From Desmodesmus armatus (taxonomy: Eukaryota > Chlorophyta > Chlorophyceae > Sphaeropleales > Scenedesmaceae), in NCBI GenBank assembly GCA_007449985.2, contig VIIQ02000317.1:1-64000 (forward strand): DNA of 64,000 nt, in the 5' to 3' direction. Positions 48,244 through 58,065 of this stretch are shown piece by piece. The first letter of the stretch is position 1. The number at the start of each line of letters is the position of its first letter. The translations under genes were made by a program, and so were the position numbers. The notes under the pieces are model-generated. The model saw nothing but the letters and a program-made list of their open reading frames with translations, ran no database searches and was not told where the DNA came from.

Positions 48244-50910
48244 TCATCGCTTTTTGCGACGTTTCCTGTGGTCCGGCTCTGACCTGACGAGGAGACGCTT
48301 TGTGCCTTGTTGGGCTGTACTGTGGCGGGTAGGCCTGGAGTGTTGCTTGTGTGGCCGTCGTCCCTTGTCGCGTTTGCCTTTCTTCCCTGGGCGCTTGTTG
48401 CGGCCCATGAGGATGGCTCTGCGTTGTGTCCAGATTAGTTTGAGGTTGCGTACTGCTATGTGGTGCAGGCGTCGAGCTAGGGATGTGAGGGCGGAGCCGC
48501 CTACTCCGAGGTCGCGCATGTCTTTCAGGAAGGACTCGTAGATTATACCTGATGCCCCTAGCAGCAGAGTGACGATGCGAACTGTGGCTGTGGGCTCGTG
48601 GGCCAAGATCAGTTCTTTCAGTGCGGCGTGTTGTGCTGCCGCTCTTTCTTGTTGCGGCATCGGGTCCGTGTCCCTGCAGTATTTTATTTCGACAATGTCG
48701 AAGACCCACTCGTTGTTGTCTGGGAAGTATTTCAGCAAGATGATGTCGGGAACGCTGTCCCGATATCCTTTAAGGGCCTCCGCAAGGTCGTGGCTGAACA
48801 TGGAGGGATTGTCCATGTGCCTCATGAAGCGGTGTGGCTGCATGCCCTCCGGCACCTCTGATGGGGCCTTTCTTCTGGTGTAACCCACGTCTGACAAGAT
48901 AGATACAGAGACACCCCTTGGTCTCTTAACGCCATAGGACTTCGTCCCATCTGACAAGAAGACATTTCCTGCTTCCTTGCCTCTGCTGATAGCTTCCAGA
49001 ATTTCCGTGCCGGCGTCATTGTGGCGGCGCGTGTACGCGGCGGACAGCTCCTTGCAGCCGCTGATGGCGTGGTGCCCTCCGTCTTCCTGTCCACAGAGCG
49101 GACACTGGTTTGTTGGGGCCTTGCCAATTTTGTGCAGTGGTCTGTTGGTAGGGAGCAGTCCCCAGCTGTATTGCAGCACTAGTTTTCGAGTGTACCTATC
49201 CACCTTGGAGCTGGTCATGAATGCATGACTGGCTGGGTGATGTAGTTTGTCGGCCACGCTCCTCCAGCTGGAGGCATATATGCCATCTTTGGGCGCGCTT
49301 CCAAGCTTTGCACCTGCATGTGCCTCTTGTTTAAGGGCGGCTTGCATGTCTGGCAGGGGTTTTGTGACTGTCACGGTGACGCCAGATGGCAGTTCCTTGT
49401 CTACTTCCTTGTATGGCCAATACATCTGCATGCGCGAGTTGCTCGGTACATCATATGTATGTGGAGGTGGAGCATCAATAGGTAGTTCCCCGCGGGCCAC
49501 CTGTACGGCGGTACCATGCGCCATCTCATTGCCTATTATGCCAGCGTGGCTCTTCAATTTCCAAAGGTGGATCGTACCGGGGTGATCCCGTACAGCATTG
49601 GCTAAGGCTTCAAGGACCTGCCGGTGCCGATGCTCTGTCAGGTCTTGAGGCCTATAGATCATCTTGGCAAGTCCGTGCATGGATCCCAGGCTGTCCGTGG
49701 CCACATGTAGTGTGCCATCGACTCTGGTGTGTGTCGTGCCAAACTGAGTGAGGGCTACGTGTAGGGCTGCCAGTTCCGCCCTGCAGATTGTGTTGCACGT
49801 GGCGTCTGCTCCCTCGCCTTGCCAGGCGCAGTGCACTGCCAGGGTTTGGCTGTGCACTCCGGGTACATGCACAGCCGCCCCAATGCCCGGTCCTTCCATA
49901 TCCTGCCCTTTCACGTGGCTGCCATCCGTGTATAGGAAAGCTTTCCAGTCGTGGGCAAGTGGTGGCGGGTTTGCTTGGGACCTGCGCAGTGATTGAGTTG
50001 CTGCTGAGTGTGCAAGCACCAGTTGTTCGTACTCAAGGGGGTCATCCGCAGAGTCCAGTCTGCGCATGTCTCCTGTTTCTGAGTATCTAGCAGGGGTGTG
50101 ATACGCCAAGGGACGGGGTAGGACTATGGCCAGGGTGTTGTCCGTGGGGCGTTTGCAGAAGCGTTTGCTGGCTTTCCTTGCCCACCTGGCAAGGGTTGCA
50201 GTGGCATCTTCATCCATGTATAGATCTTCAAGCTTGGTGAACTTGGCTCTTGGCTGCTTACTGGCGTTAGGTACTGCTTCGAGGGCCCCCCGAACTGCAG
50301 TTTGGAAGGTACGGTACCAAGAGGTTTCTTGACGCTGGTCACCGACTTTGAATGGGAAGTGCTCTGCAAATCCTGTTTGGTTGCCCACTACTAGCATCCT
50401 GAATTTCCACTTCAGGGTGCGGGGGCCTGCAAACGGCTGGCATCCCGGGGGGTCCAGCTGTATCATCTCCCTTCCAAAGGTACATACCGGGAGGCATACA
50501 TCGTGGTTTCTGCGCACCAGTTGCATGTTCGCTGCGTCGTCATCGGTGTCCACCCCGTCCCACGCAAAGAAGGTCGGGAGAATCAGCAGGGTGAGGGTGC
50601 TATCGGTGGTGCTTTTAGCTGATCTGATGGCCCAGTCTACGGCTTTAACCGCCATGTGCACATCAAATTCCGGCACCGCAAGAGATGGGCCTGTCCAGCG
50701 GACTGCGTACGCATCGTGATTGGCGCCGAACACCCGATCCCGGTCGTGTGCCGTCCAGTAGCTGGGCGTGCAGGGGTGGACGGTGAATGGGTTGCAGAAG
50801 CGCTCTTGGGTAAGCTTAGCTTGGCTCATGATTGTGTTCTTAAGCTGCTGGGGGAGGCCCCAGTGTTGAGCTTCGGTGGCCTTAGTGCCGGGCAACTGGC
50901 GGTATCTCAA
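48244..50910 (-). CDS. Retroelement ORF part: RNase H, CCHC finger, endonuclease-like domain
   Basis: 888 residues. RNase H is complete in outline: FLYTDGSHVKG (first Asp, about 49935), CRAELAALHVAL (Glu, about 49765), LHVATDSLGS (Asp, about 49700) and WKLKSHAGIIGNEMAH (about 49550). A finger CPLCGQEDGGHHAISGC (CX2CX7HX4C, about 49060-49110) follows, the type found next to the restriction-like endonuclease of R2/R4-like retroelements. Then SVPDIILLKYF...FDIVEIKYC (about 48680-48765) has the PD...ExK layout of that nuclease. A basic tail (NKRPGKKGKRDKGRR) could bind nucleic acid. It is frameshifted relative to the upstream RT/PHD ORF, with a 29-nt overlap. Confidence 0.88.
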   Translation of the reverse strand: MRYRQLPGTKATEAQHWGLPQQLKNTIMSQAKLTQERFCNPFTVHPCTPSYWTAHDRDRVFGANHDAYAVRWTGPSLAVPEFDVHMAVKAVDWAIRSAKSTTDSTLTLLILPTFFAWDGVDTDDDAANMQLVRRNHDVCLPVCTFGREMIQLDPPGCQPFAGPRTLKWKFRMLVVGNQTGFAEHFPFKVGDQRQETSWYRTFQTAVRGALEAVPNASKQPRAKFTKLEDLYMDEDATATLARWARKASKRFCKRPTDNTLAIVLPRPLAYHTPARYSETGDMRRLDSADDPLEYEQLVLAHSAATQSLRRSQANPPPLAHDWKAFLYTDGSHVKGQDMEGPGIGAAVHVPGVHSQTLAVHCAWQGEGADATCNTICRAELAALHVALTQFGTTHTRVDGTLHVATDSLGSMHGLAKMIYRPQDLTEHRHRQVLEALANAVRDHPGTIHLWKLKSHAGIIGNEMAHGTAVQVARGELPIDAPPPHTYDVPSNSRMQMYWPYKEVDKELPSGVTVTVTKPLPDMQAALKQEAHAGAKLGSAPKDGIYASSWRSVADKLHHPASHAFMTSSKVDRYTRKLVLQYSWGLLPTNRPLHKIGKAPTNQCPLCGQEDGGHHAISGCKELSAAYTRRHNDAGTEILEAISRGKEAGNVFLSDGTKSYGVKRPRGVSVSILSDVGYTRRKAPSEVPEGMQPHRFMRHMDNPSMFSHDLAEALKGYRDSVPDIILLKYFPDNNEWVFDIVEIKYCRDTDPMPQQERAAAQHAALKELILAHEPTATVRIVTLLLGASGIIYESFLKDMRDLGVGGSALTSLARRLHHIAVRNLKLIWTQRRAILMGRNKRPGKKGKRDKGRRPHKQHSRPTRHSTAQQGTKRLLVRSEPDHRKRRKKR

Positions 50911-53405
50911 GGCAAGGCGGCGTAGTTCTTCTTCGAACGTGCAGGGCTGCCATTGTGTCTGGGTGGTTGCTTTGCATGTATGTGAACGCGTCTTTCAGGC
51001 GGGCGACCACCTCAGGGCTGATCATGTGTTCACATTTGCCGTCTGTGCCATAGATGCAGCACATCTCTTTTGTCCTTATCTGGCCAGCCGAAGTGGCATA
51101 CTGCACTGACCTCACATATGCACGGCAGCCCACTCCACTGGCTCCATGCGTGTGGGGGGGGGACATCTGCATGGGGGTTGATGGGGAGGGTGTGCGTACT
51201 AGTTTCTTGCGGATTGCTTGGCCAATGGTCACATCATACACTCTTTCAGCCGCAGGTGGAGTGACTCTGGGGCGTTGTTGCATGGCAGTCTTTTGCCGCT
51301 TTACTTGACTGTCATTATGGACGTGTTGGGATGCAAGAAGCTCTTCCAATTCCCGCAGTGCCTGAGGTGTGGCACTGGCGCGTATGGTGGGAATGGCCTC
51401 TGAGGCCTCCTTCCATTCCACTCTGTAGAGCTTGATGTCGTTAGGGAGGCTTCGTGCGGTGTATTGTTGCTCATGGCACTCCTTGCATGTGTAGGGTTCG
51501 GGTGGTTCAGCTGAGACCTCACCATGCACCCGTTGGATGCAGTCACTGTGATACCACCTGTCGCACGTTGCGCAGGTCTTGCAGGTTTGTTCTGTGTAGG
51601 TGGCTGGTCTTGCACAGTACTCGCATGGGCGCTGAGTGTCTAGACCGAACTGTTGTAGGTCAGCCGGCGTGGCTTCTGTCATGCAGTGGACTTTGTATCC
51701 TGAGGATTCTTGAGTGGCAATCTGCCATCCTGGTTGCACACATGGAGCCCACTGCACGATGGCTTGTTGTTGGGTGCGAGAGGAGCAGAGTGCCTTCACA
51801 GAGGCAATTCTTTCATCCGTAAAGGAGTACTTCGCTCCAAGCGCAGCCATGCGCTTTTGTGCTGGCGGGGGTTCTCCAGGTTGAGAAGGTCGGCGCGGGG
51901 CATCTTTGCAGGCATTGGTGTAGAGGCGATAACCCGTGCACGTGCGGCGGCTCACTGGGGCGTCGGCAATCTCCACAGTGTGTCTGTATGTCTTTCCAGA
52001 CGGCCCGCTTGCTTGTTCGCGGCTTCTTATGTATTCGACTGTAGTGTTGCGTGCTTGTAGTGCTTGGTGTTCTAGGTCTTGGTGCATCCTTGACAGGGCA
52101 TGCAGGTCGGTGTGTGTTCCTGGGATGGGATTGTTCCACATGGTGCGATTGCCCGGCCAGTGTGCTTGCATATTCCGGTGGAAGTCACTGTGGAGGGGGC
52201 GGATTTCTTGTTCGGGAGGTGCTCTGCATACCTCCGTCCACGGCACGCCTGTGCTGAGGTAGTGGGTGACTCGGCGCCAGGCTGCAATGTGCTTGGGTTT
52301 GACATTGTTCTTTCCCATGATGGACACAATGGCTAGTGCTGGGAGGACGTATGTGCGTTTATGGCACAACATGTGTTCAACTGTGTTGATTCCCACAGAG
52401 TGCAGAACTTGTATGTCTGCCACGAGCCTGCGGTCCCATTCACTTGGCTCAGCTTCTAGCTTTGTGAGGCTTGCAGCAAGGGGTGCTAGGGCGTCCAAAG
52501 CTGCTTGTCTTGTGCCATCCTTTGTGAGGATGATCCTGGCCTTTTGCATGGCCAGGGCTTGTCTGACGCGCATACTGTAGCGTGAGACGTGGGGGAGCTG
52601 AGAGACTGACAGCGCATCCGTAGCAGTGCACTGTCGTTGCATGAGGGCACGGGTGAGGCGGCCTAGGGGTCCTTCATCGTTCAGTGCGCGGGTCAGCCGC
52701 TGCGTACAGATGATGGTGTGTTCGACCTCTAGAGAGGGGCATCCCAGTCCTCCCTTTGCAGTGTCCTCATGTGCACCAATGGTGGACATGCTGACCGACA
52801 ACCCGTGTGCTTGTTTGGCGATTTTGCAGAGAATGCCGTCCAGTTTCTTGATTTCCGGTGACGTGAATGGTGCCATTGTCAGTACATGTGACACAACAGC
52901 CCTTAAGCTGGACTTCAGGATGCGTAGTTTTTGGGATGGGCTGGCCCATGAGGTTTTCAGTGCGTTGGCTGCATTGGCCAGTTGTTCTACTGTTGCCTTG
53001 AACTGTGGTTTGTAGTCCAGGTTCATGGTGAGGAGTACCATAAGGTGCCGGAATGGGGTTTTTGGGTGATGGTAAGTAATAGGCTTGCCTTGTACAGTTA
53101 TGTGCCCTTCCAGTTGCTCCTTTAGGCGTTGGTCATCGTATGGCTTGTTTGGTTGTGAGTGATGGAGTGCTCCTGTCACCGTTGTCTTCTTGTGGTTGAC
53201 TACCAGGTGCCCCCAAGTTGTGTATGCAGAGAGCTTCTTGGCTTGGTGTTTCAGTTCTGCAAGGGAACCTGTGAGTGCATTGAGGTCGTCTGCATATGTA
53301 ATGGAGCTGGTGTGGCGTTGGTCATCAGGAACTTGAAAGTCTTTCAGGCACCCTGGGACGTATCCATGCCTGCCGCTGTGTAGCCACCTCAATAGGGGTT
53401 CTATA
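50882..53405 (-). CDS. Retroelement ORF part: reverse transcriptase C-terminal half and PHD finger
   Basis: From the insertion boundary the frame reads EPLLRWLHSGRHGYVPGC, then the catalytic SITYADDLNAL (about 53300) and thumb-like sequence. Near 51470-51630 is a C4HC3 PHD finger, CEYC...CATCDRWYHSDC...CKEC, of the kind that reads histone H3 tails. It stops at 50882; reading on in the alternative frame continues directly into the RNase H ORF (FEEELRRLALRYRQLPG). The frame also stays open upstream to 53776 inside the inserted element, which is chance. Confidence 0.88.
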
Positions 53406-53999
53406 TATTGCATCGATTCCTTTAGGAATAGATGCCAATACAGCGCACGGGTCTCACACCCACACACATGACTGCCAAAACTGGTCTGAAGTAAGGTCCA
53501 AGAGGTGCCACAGCAGGCCTTGGCTAGTCGTTCAGGAATGTTATGGTTATAAGAAGTAATAATGTCCTTCGTTTGCTGGGTATGGATGCTGCCGTAGCAA
53601 ACGCCAACATTGCTGCAACTGCTGGTTACGAGAACGTCCAATGGTAGAATGCCACGATGTACGTACGTTTTTGTCGGTGACGGCTGGGGCACGCCTGTGT
53701 GCCGCAATAGTCTGGTTGAGTTGCGTCCAAAATGTATGGATAGAATTTCCTTGCACGTGCAAAGTGCACCGTACACAACAGGGCAGGGAAAACGTGATGG
53801 AGGATAAGAATGAAAAAATACGTTTCATGGGGCCCTTGGGTAGAGGCTGCGAGACAAGTGCGGGGTTGAGTAATGGGTGACTAACAGCCCGTCAGCTGTG
53901 GATGCGCGTGCCGAAGATATAAGGACTTTAGCTGGATTTTGCCCATCAGCGACGCAGGCACAGGATAGGAATGCAAGGGCGCAGCAGCTTTGTTCACTC

Positions 54000-54030
<31 letters not shown>

Positions 54031-54370
54031 CTGCTGCTGCAAGCTTGCAGTTGAGCCCAGAGTGTGAGCGACCAGTTCAGTGCCATAATGGTGCTCGATC
54101 GTGTCACATGAAGTTGCAATCGTGAAAGCGCTACGTTCCAGGGCCTTGGAAGGCAGTGAAGGGCCATCAGCAGCAGCAAGTCCAGCAGCAGCAGCCCAGC
54201 AGCAGCAACTGTTTAGCACCTTGGCAGCAGCAGCCCTGCAATCAGAAAGCGTCACCCAGATAACTACTAGTAGCCGCCTGTTACAGCCCAGTCACAATCC
54301 AGGGTGCACCCTGAGCATCAAAAACAGTAGAACGGAATCGATGCAGTACTGACGCCACCCGGCGTTAGAC
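53406..54370. mobile_element. Insertion inside the retroelement, about 965 bp with 8-bp duplication
   Basis: Flanked by GTTCTATA on both sides (53398-53405 and 54371-54378). It splits the reverse transcriptase between its LFIL and EPLLRW blocks. Inverted copies of TGCATCGATTCC lie at 53409-53420 and in inverted form near 54335-54346; the right end extends about 22 bp further with a small hairpin (ACGCC/GGCGT). It contains a minus-strand ORF at 54255-53881 (124 residues, Ala-rich with a poly-Gln run). No transposase was recognised, so it is probably non-autonomous. Confidence 0.7.
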
Positions 54371-54373
54371 GTT

Positions 54374-54745
54374 CTATAGTATGAAAAGGAAGGGGGACAG
54401 GCTGTCCCCCTGAATTGTGCCCCTATCGTTGGGGATGGGAGCCTTAGGGCCGTGTGGCGTCTGGAAGCGAGTTTGTGCCCCCATGTACAGGTCTTTCACC
54501 ACCTCGATGGCGTCTGTAGGGAATCCCAGGTCATAGAGGATGCACAACAGTTTGTCATGTGAGATGGTGTCAAATGCTTCCGTCATGTCTGCTTGCAGCA
54601 AGTAGATGTCTTGTTTGTACCAGTAGGCGTCCTCCAGGGCCATGACCGTCATCTCAATTTGCTGTGCAGTGGAGCGCTTGCTCCTGAACCCGGTTTGTGA
54701 TGCACATTCAAATCGAGGATCACATGGGCCAAACTTTCTGCGACT
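54374..54745 (-). CDS. Retroelement reverse transcriptase, N-terminal fragment
   Basis: Codes QTGFRSKRSTAQQIEM, then YLLQADMTEAFDTISHDKL (first catalytic Asp) and GTIQGDSLSPFLFIL, all classic non-LTR RT blocks. It ends at a stop created by the insertion at 54370. The matching second half restarts at 53405. The upstream end is a truncation, with no endonuclease domain of the APE type. Confidence 0.9.
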   Translation of the reverse strand, partial: SRRKFGPCDPRFECASQTGFRSKRSTAQQIEMTVMALEDAYWYKQDIYLLQADMTEAFDTISHDKLLCILYDLGFPTDAIEVVKDLYMGAQTRFQTPHGPKAPIPNDRGTIQGDSLSPFLFIL

Positions 54746-56105
54746 AGTTGAACTTACACACCTTGACACAACAGCATGAACATATGCATAGAAACAACAT
54801 GCAGCGCCACAACACAGCAACCCCTCAGGCTGACCATGACAAAAGCCACATGCCTCACTGATGCTGCATGTTTCCTTTGCATGAAGTCGAACAGCAAGCC
54901 GCCAACAACAGCCACTCGACAGCCAGCAAGCTACATCTTCTTGTGAGAAACACACCTGACAGGTCAACTCCCAATCCACCCAAGGCCAACCGGGTTGATG
55001 CTTTAGGCAGGTCAGGTGCTGCAGCTGTGTGAGCTTCAAGTGCTCAGGGCTGTTGACGTTGCAGCGCGTGTTGTCGTCATGCACTGTCAGCTGCCTGAGC
55101 CTCGTCAGCTGACACAGCAGCTGTAGGTCTGATACATCTCGCACGCTCACGCCTAGCTGTTGTAGGCTGCTGAGCCCATGCAGGGGCACGAGCAGATCCG
55201 CGTTACACTGCCACGTCTGCAGCTGCAGTGACTGCAGCTCAGGGCAGCAGCTGACAAGGCGCCTGCCATCAGGGGCGGGCGTATGGCCTTGAAAGTAAGA
55301 AAAGGACATGACCAGCACACGCAGGTGCGGCAGCTGCTTGCCAGCGGGGAAAACATGGGGCCAGATGGCTGACGGCAGTATCCAGCTGACAGTGCTGAGG
55401 TGTTGCAGCTTGCAGCTGGCTGTCAGGGCTGAGTAGGCTGTTGCTGGGGGCCCACCCAGGTCGAAACTGTTAACATGCTGCAAGTCCAGATGGGTGAGTT
55501 GCTGCAGCTGACCCAACTGTGACAGCAACTCATGAAATCCCGCGGCTTGTACACGATCTTCCGCAGATACCGTGTCATCCAGGTCAATCCTGATGCTGTT
55601 TTCATCACCGTCAAACCTACAATCGACGAGCCGCAGGTACTGCAGCTTGGTCTTGACTGCCAGGCCACCAACCTCAAACACTACATCATCCGAACTGCTC
55701 GGCCATGTCGATGTGACATCCAGGCGTGTCAGCTGCAGTGAGACTGCCAAGTCACTGCCCTCAATGCAGCCCCCGTAATCCCCAAATCCAGGCGCAAGTC
55801 CAGCAGGCATGTCAGTGCTGTTAGGTGCGGTACTCCAAGCCCATACTGGCCACCAGGTTCACGTGTTGTGAGGTTTGCGAGGTCAAGGCATGTCAGGTGC
55901 TGCAGCGGATGCAGCATGTTGCCAGTTACCGTCAAAGGGTACCGTTGCCACCGTGCATCACTGAAGGTAGATCTGATGCTGAGGTGTTCCAGCTCTGGCA
56001 GCAGTGGCCATGCTGCCGCCAGCCCCTCATCCACATCCAGCAGCGCACAGCGATCGAAGTGCAGCTGCTTGATGGGCACCCCAGCTGGCATCACACCGTC
56101 ACTCC

Positions 56106-56771
56106 TAGGGATGTTAGCAGCCGTAGGTTCTGGCGGCACCTACAGCCGTAGGCCGTAGGTCCTACCCCGTAGGGGGGTATGTTCCGTTGGTCGTAGGTGT
56201 AGGTTTTACAACATCTTCTCAGGCTGGGCAGCTTTGTCAATTCTGAAAGTTGGAGGTTGTTCTTCATGTTTAATTCAATCATTTAAGGTGTTTATTTGAC
56301 CTCGTGTGCAGCAAAAGCATGCATTCTCAAGTGCAAGACGCGGTCAGGTCCAGAGTGTGCCGGCGGCTGTTGCTTAAGCCAAAAACAGCTAGATGGAGTT
56401 GTGCTGTAGCAGGCAGTGGTCTATTGCACATACATCCTCTGCACACCACACCGTTACAAGCACTCTTGCGTGAAAAAATAGGTTACTTGTCATGCCATCG
56501 ATCACTCGATCACTCGATCACTTACATCGCTAGCCTACACTCGTCATGGTGCTAACATATCATTCCGAGGTATATGTGCTCGTTTTATGCGTTTTGGAGC
56601 ACTGTTGTTGCGTGCCTACGGCCCGTTGACCGTAGGTTTCGGCACGTTGACCGTAGGAAGCTGCCGTAGGTGGCCCTATGCTGCCTACAGGCCAGTTTGT
56701 CACCTACGCCGTAGCCTACGCTGTAGGAACCTACGCGTAGGCACCTCCGGCCTACGGCCTTCGCATCCCTA
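56106..56771. mobile_element. hAT-like non-autonomous DNA transposon (666 bp)
   Basis: Termini TAGGGATG ... CATCCCTA form inverted repeats of the hAT style. Flanking 8-mers GTCACTCC (56098-56105) and CTCACTCC (56772-56779) match at 7 of 8 bases. Both ends are dense in CCTACGG/CCGTAGG motifs that can fold back on each other. Removing it with one copy of the duplication restores the F-box/LRR frame (DAGGS to DGVMPAG). There is no transposase ORF. Confidence 0.82.
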
Positions 56772-57149
56772 CTCACTCCCGCCAGCATCTGGCTGCAGCT
56801 GTAGCTTGAGGTTTCCGAAATGTAGGCTGCTCAGTTTGGTAAGGGCGCGTGGCAGCTGGCGTATGGTAGTTGTGGGTTTGTCATCCGCATCAGTAGATGC
56901 ACCCCTCAAGATGATGCTGCTCACAAACCGGCCATGCGTTTGCAGGTAGAGCTGCAAGCTGTGCACTTGGTCCTGGTCTAGCCTTGCTGAAATGCTGCCG
57001 AGTCCCTGCACAGCTGCGTGGTGCAGCCTGCTGTGGGCCCTGGCGGCGCTGCACACGCTGCGCGGGTCATCAGCACAGCAGCGCAGCACTGCCACCAGAC
57101 AAGGGTCTGGCAACTCAATCAGGGAAACTTGATGTGTTTGATCGACCAT

Positions 57150-57984
57150 ATATATAGTTTTACGTTTTTTTTGTTATAGATAGTTTAAAGGGCAGCGAAC
57201 GCATAGCCGTGCATGTATGTTCTTGGTGCTGCTGACGCCAATATGCTGACGTCAAGGCTGTCATTGTTATTACCAAACGAATCACCCAAATTTCATGTAC
57301 GAATATCAGAAATAAGAGTCGTCACTCATGTGCATGCTAAGTGAGCGCCGCTCAACCCGCGCGAAAGCGTGTGTCGCGGACTCAAGCTGAGATCTGTGAC
57401 ACACCACCGCATGCAAGTTGCTCATTCCAGGTTACCAGGGTTTGAAACCTTCAAGATGACATAAATTAGGTTTCTTGAAGATGTGTGGCCGCATTGCCCT
57501 CCATCCACTGTGCACACCTCGGAAACCACAACCATGAATGGATCAGCATCCCTAGGCCTTGGATCACCAGCAGCTCAGCTTGAATGTTTTCTTGCACCAG
57601 CACAACAGCCCTAGGGCTGCCTGAAACCTCTGAAAGGCACGGCCATGGAGCTGCCTGAGATTTGTGCTGATGACATCAGCAGATCTGCAGGGCCACATGG
57701 GCACCGATCTTAGCCTGGTTCAGGTGCTATCTGGCTCTGTCGCTGAGTTGTGCTCTAAGGAAGCATTGCAGCTGCATACCAAAGCAACCACAATTTGCCT
57801 TTCGGCAAAATCTCAATTCAAAACCTTGAGAGTTGACAGCTATAGCTGGCACCATGACTGCTTGGCGCACGCCCTCCTGCTGCCACAGGCAAACATGAGC
57901 ACAACTTGTGGCACTGCAAAAAAACATCTTGTCAGCACGCGGCAAAGTCCCGCCGCCTGACCCTTGCACAACACCCTGAGGGCC
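57150..57984. promoter_or_regulatory. F-box gene promoter side and GCN1 downstream flank
   Basis: Lies upstream of the F-box start at 57149, where TATATATA sits 2 bp before the ATG, and downstream of GCN1. No other gene was seen. Confidence 0.4.
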
Positions 57985-57989
57985 TTACA
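57985..57989 (-). promoter_or_regulatory. TGTAA polyadenylation signal of GCN1
   Basis: TGTAA on the minus strand, 77 nt after the GCN1 stop codon. Confidence 0.6.
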
Positions 57990-58065
57990 ACCGCCGACAC
58001 AAGGTGCATGATCAACACAGCAGAAGTCAAGCAGCAGCAGCAGCAGCAGCAGCTGGTGCCACTGC

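Larger units (their letters stand above)
48098..54745 (-). mobile_element. Non-LTR retroelement with RT, PHD, RNase H, CCHC and PD-(D/E)xK-like domains
   Basis: Minus-strand element, 5'-truncated inside the reverse transcriptase near 54745. It ends in a short tandem tail (TTAC units, 48098-48115). Domain order is RT, PHD finger, RNase H, CCHC finger, endonuclease-like region. It is interrupted at 53406-54370 by another insertion and has a frame break at about 50900, so this copy is inactive. It sits in the presumed intron of the F-box/LRR gene, same strand. No clear target-site duplication was found. Confidence 0.9.
47966..57149 (-). pseudogene. F-box/leucine-rich-repeat gene broken by transposon insertions
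   Basis: The N-terminus (57149-56772) has an F-box-like start (LIELPDPCLVAVLRCCADDP). The frame then enters a hAT-like insertion and resumes in frame beyond it (GVMPAGVPIKQLHF onward). Leucine-rich repeats continue to 54956 (LQHLTCLDLANL, LQYLRLVDCRF, LTHLDLQHV, LRQLTVHDD). One G is missing from the run at 55780-55783, shifting the frame. At 54956 a donor (CAG|GTGTGT, phase 0) opens a presumed 6.9-kb intron filled by a retroelement. A phase-0 exon at 48082-47966 (AAGDEPVWIQLL, ending WIPNC and stop) is a possible last exon. F-box/LRR proteins recruit substrates to SCF ubiquitin ligases. Linking the last exon is the least certain step. Confidence 0.65.

Noticed and set aside
54374..55810. Single 478-residue ORF fusing LRR and reverse transcriptase
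   Set aside because: The LRR part ends at a good splice donor (54956) and the RT part begins at the 5' truncation of a retroelement; the shared open frame is accidental.
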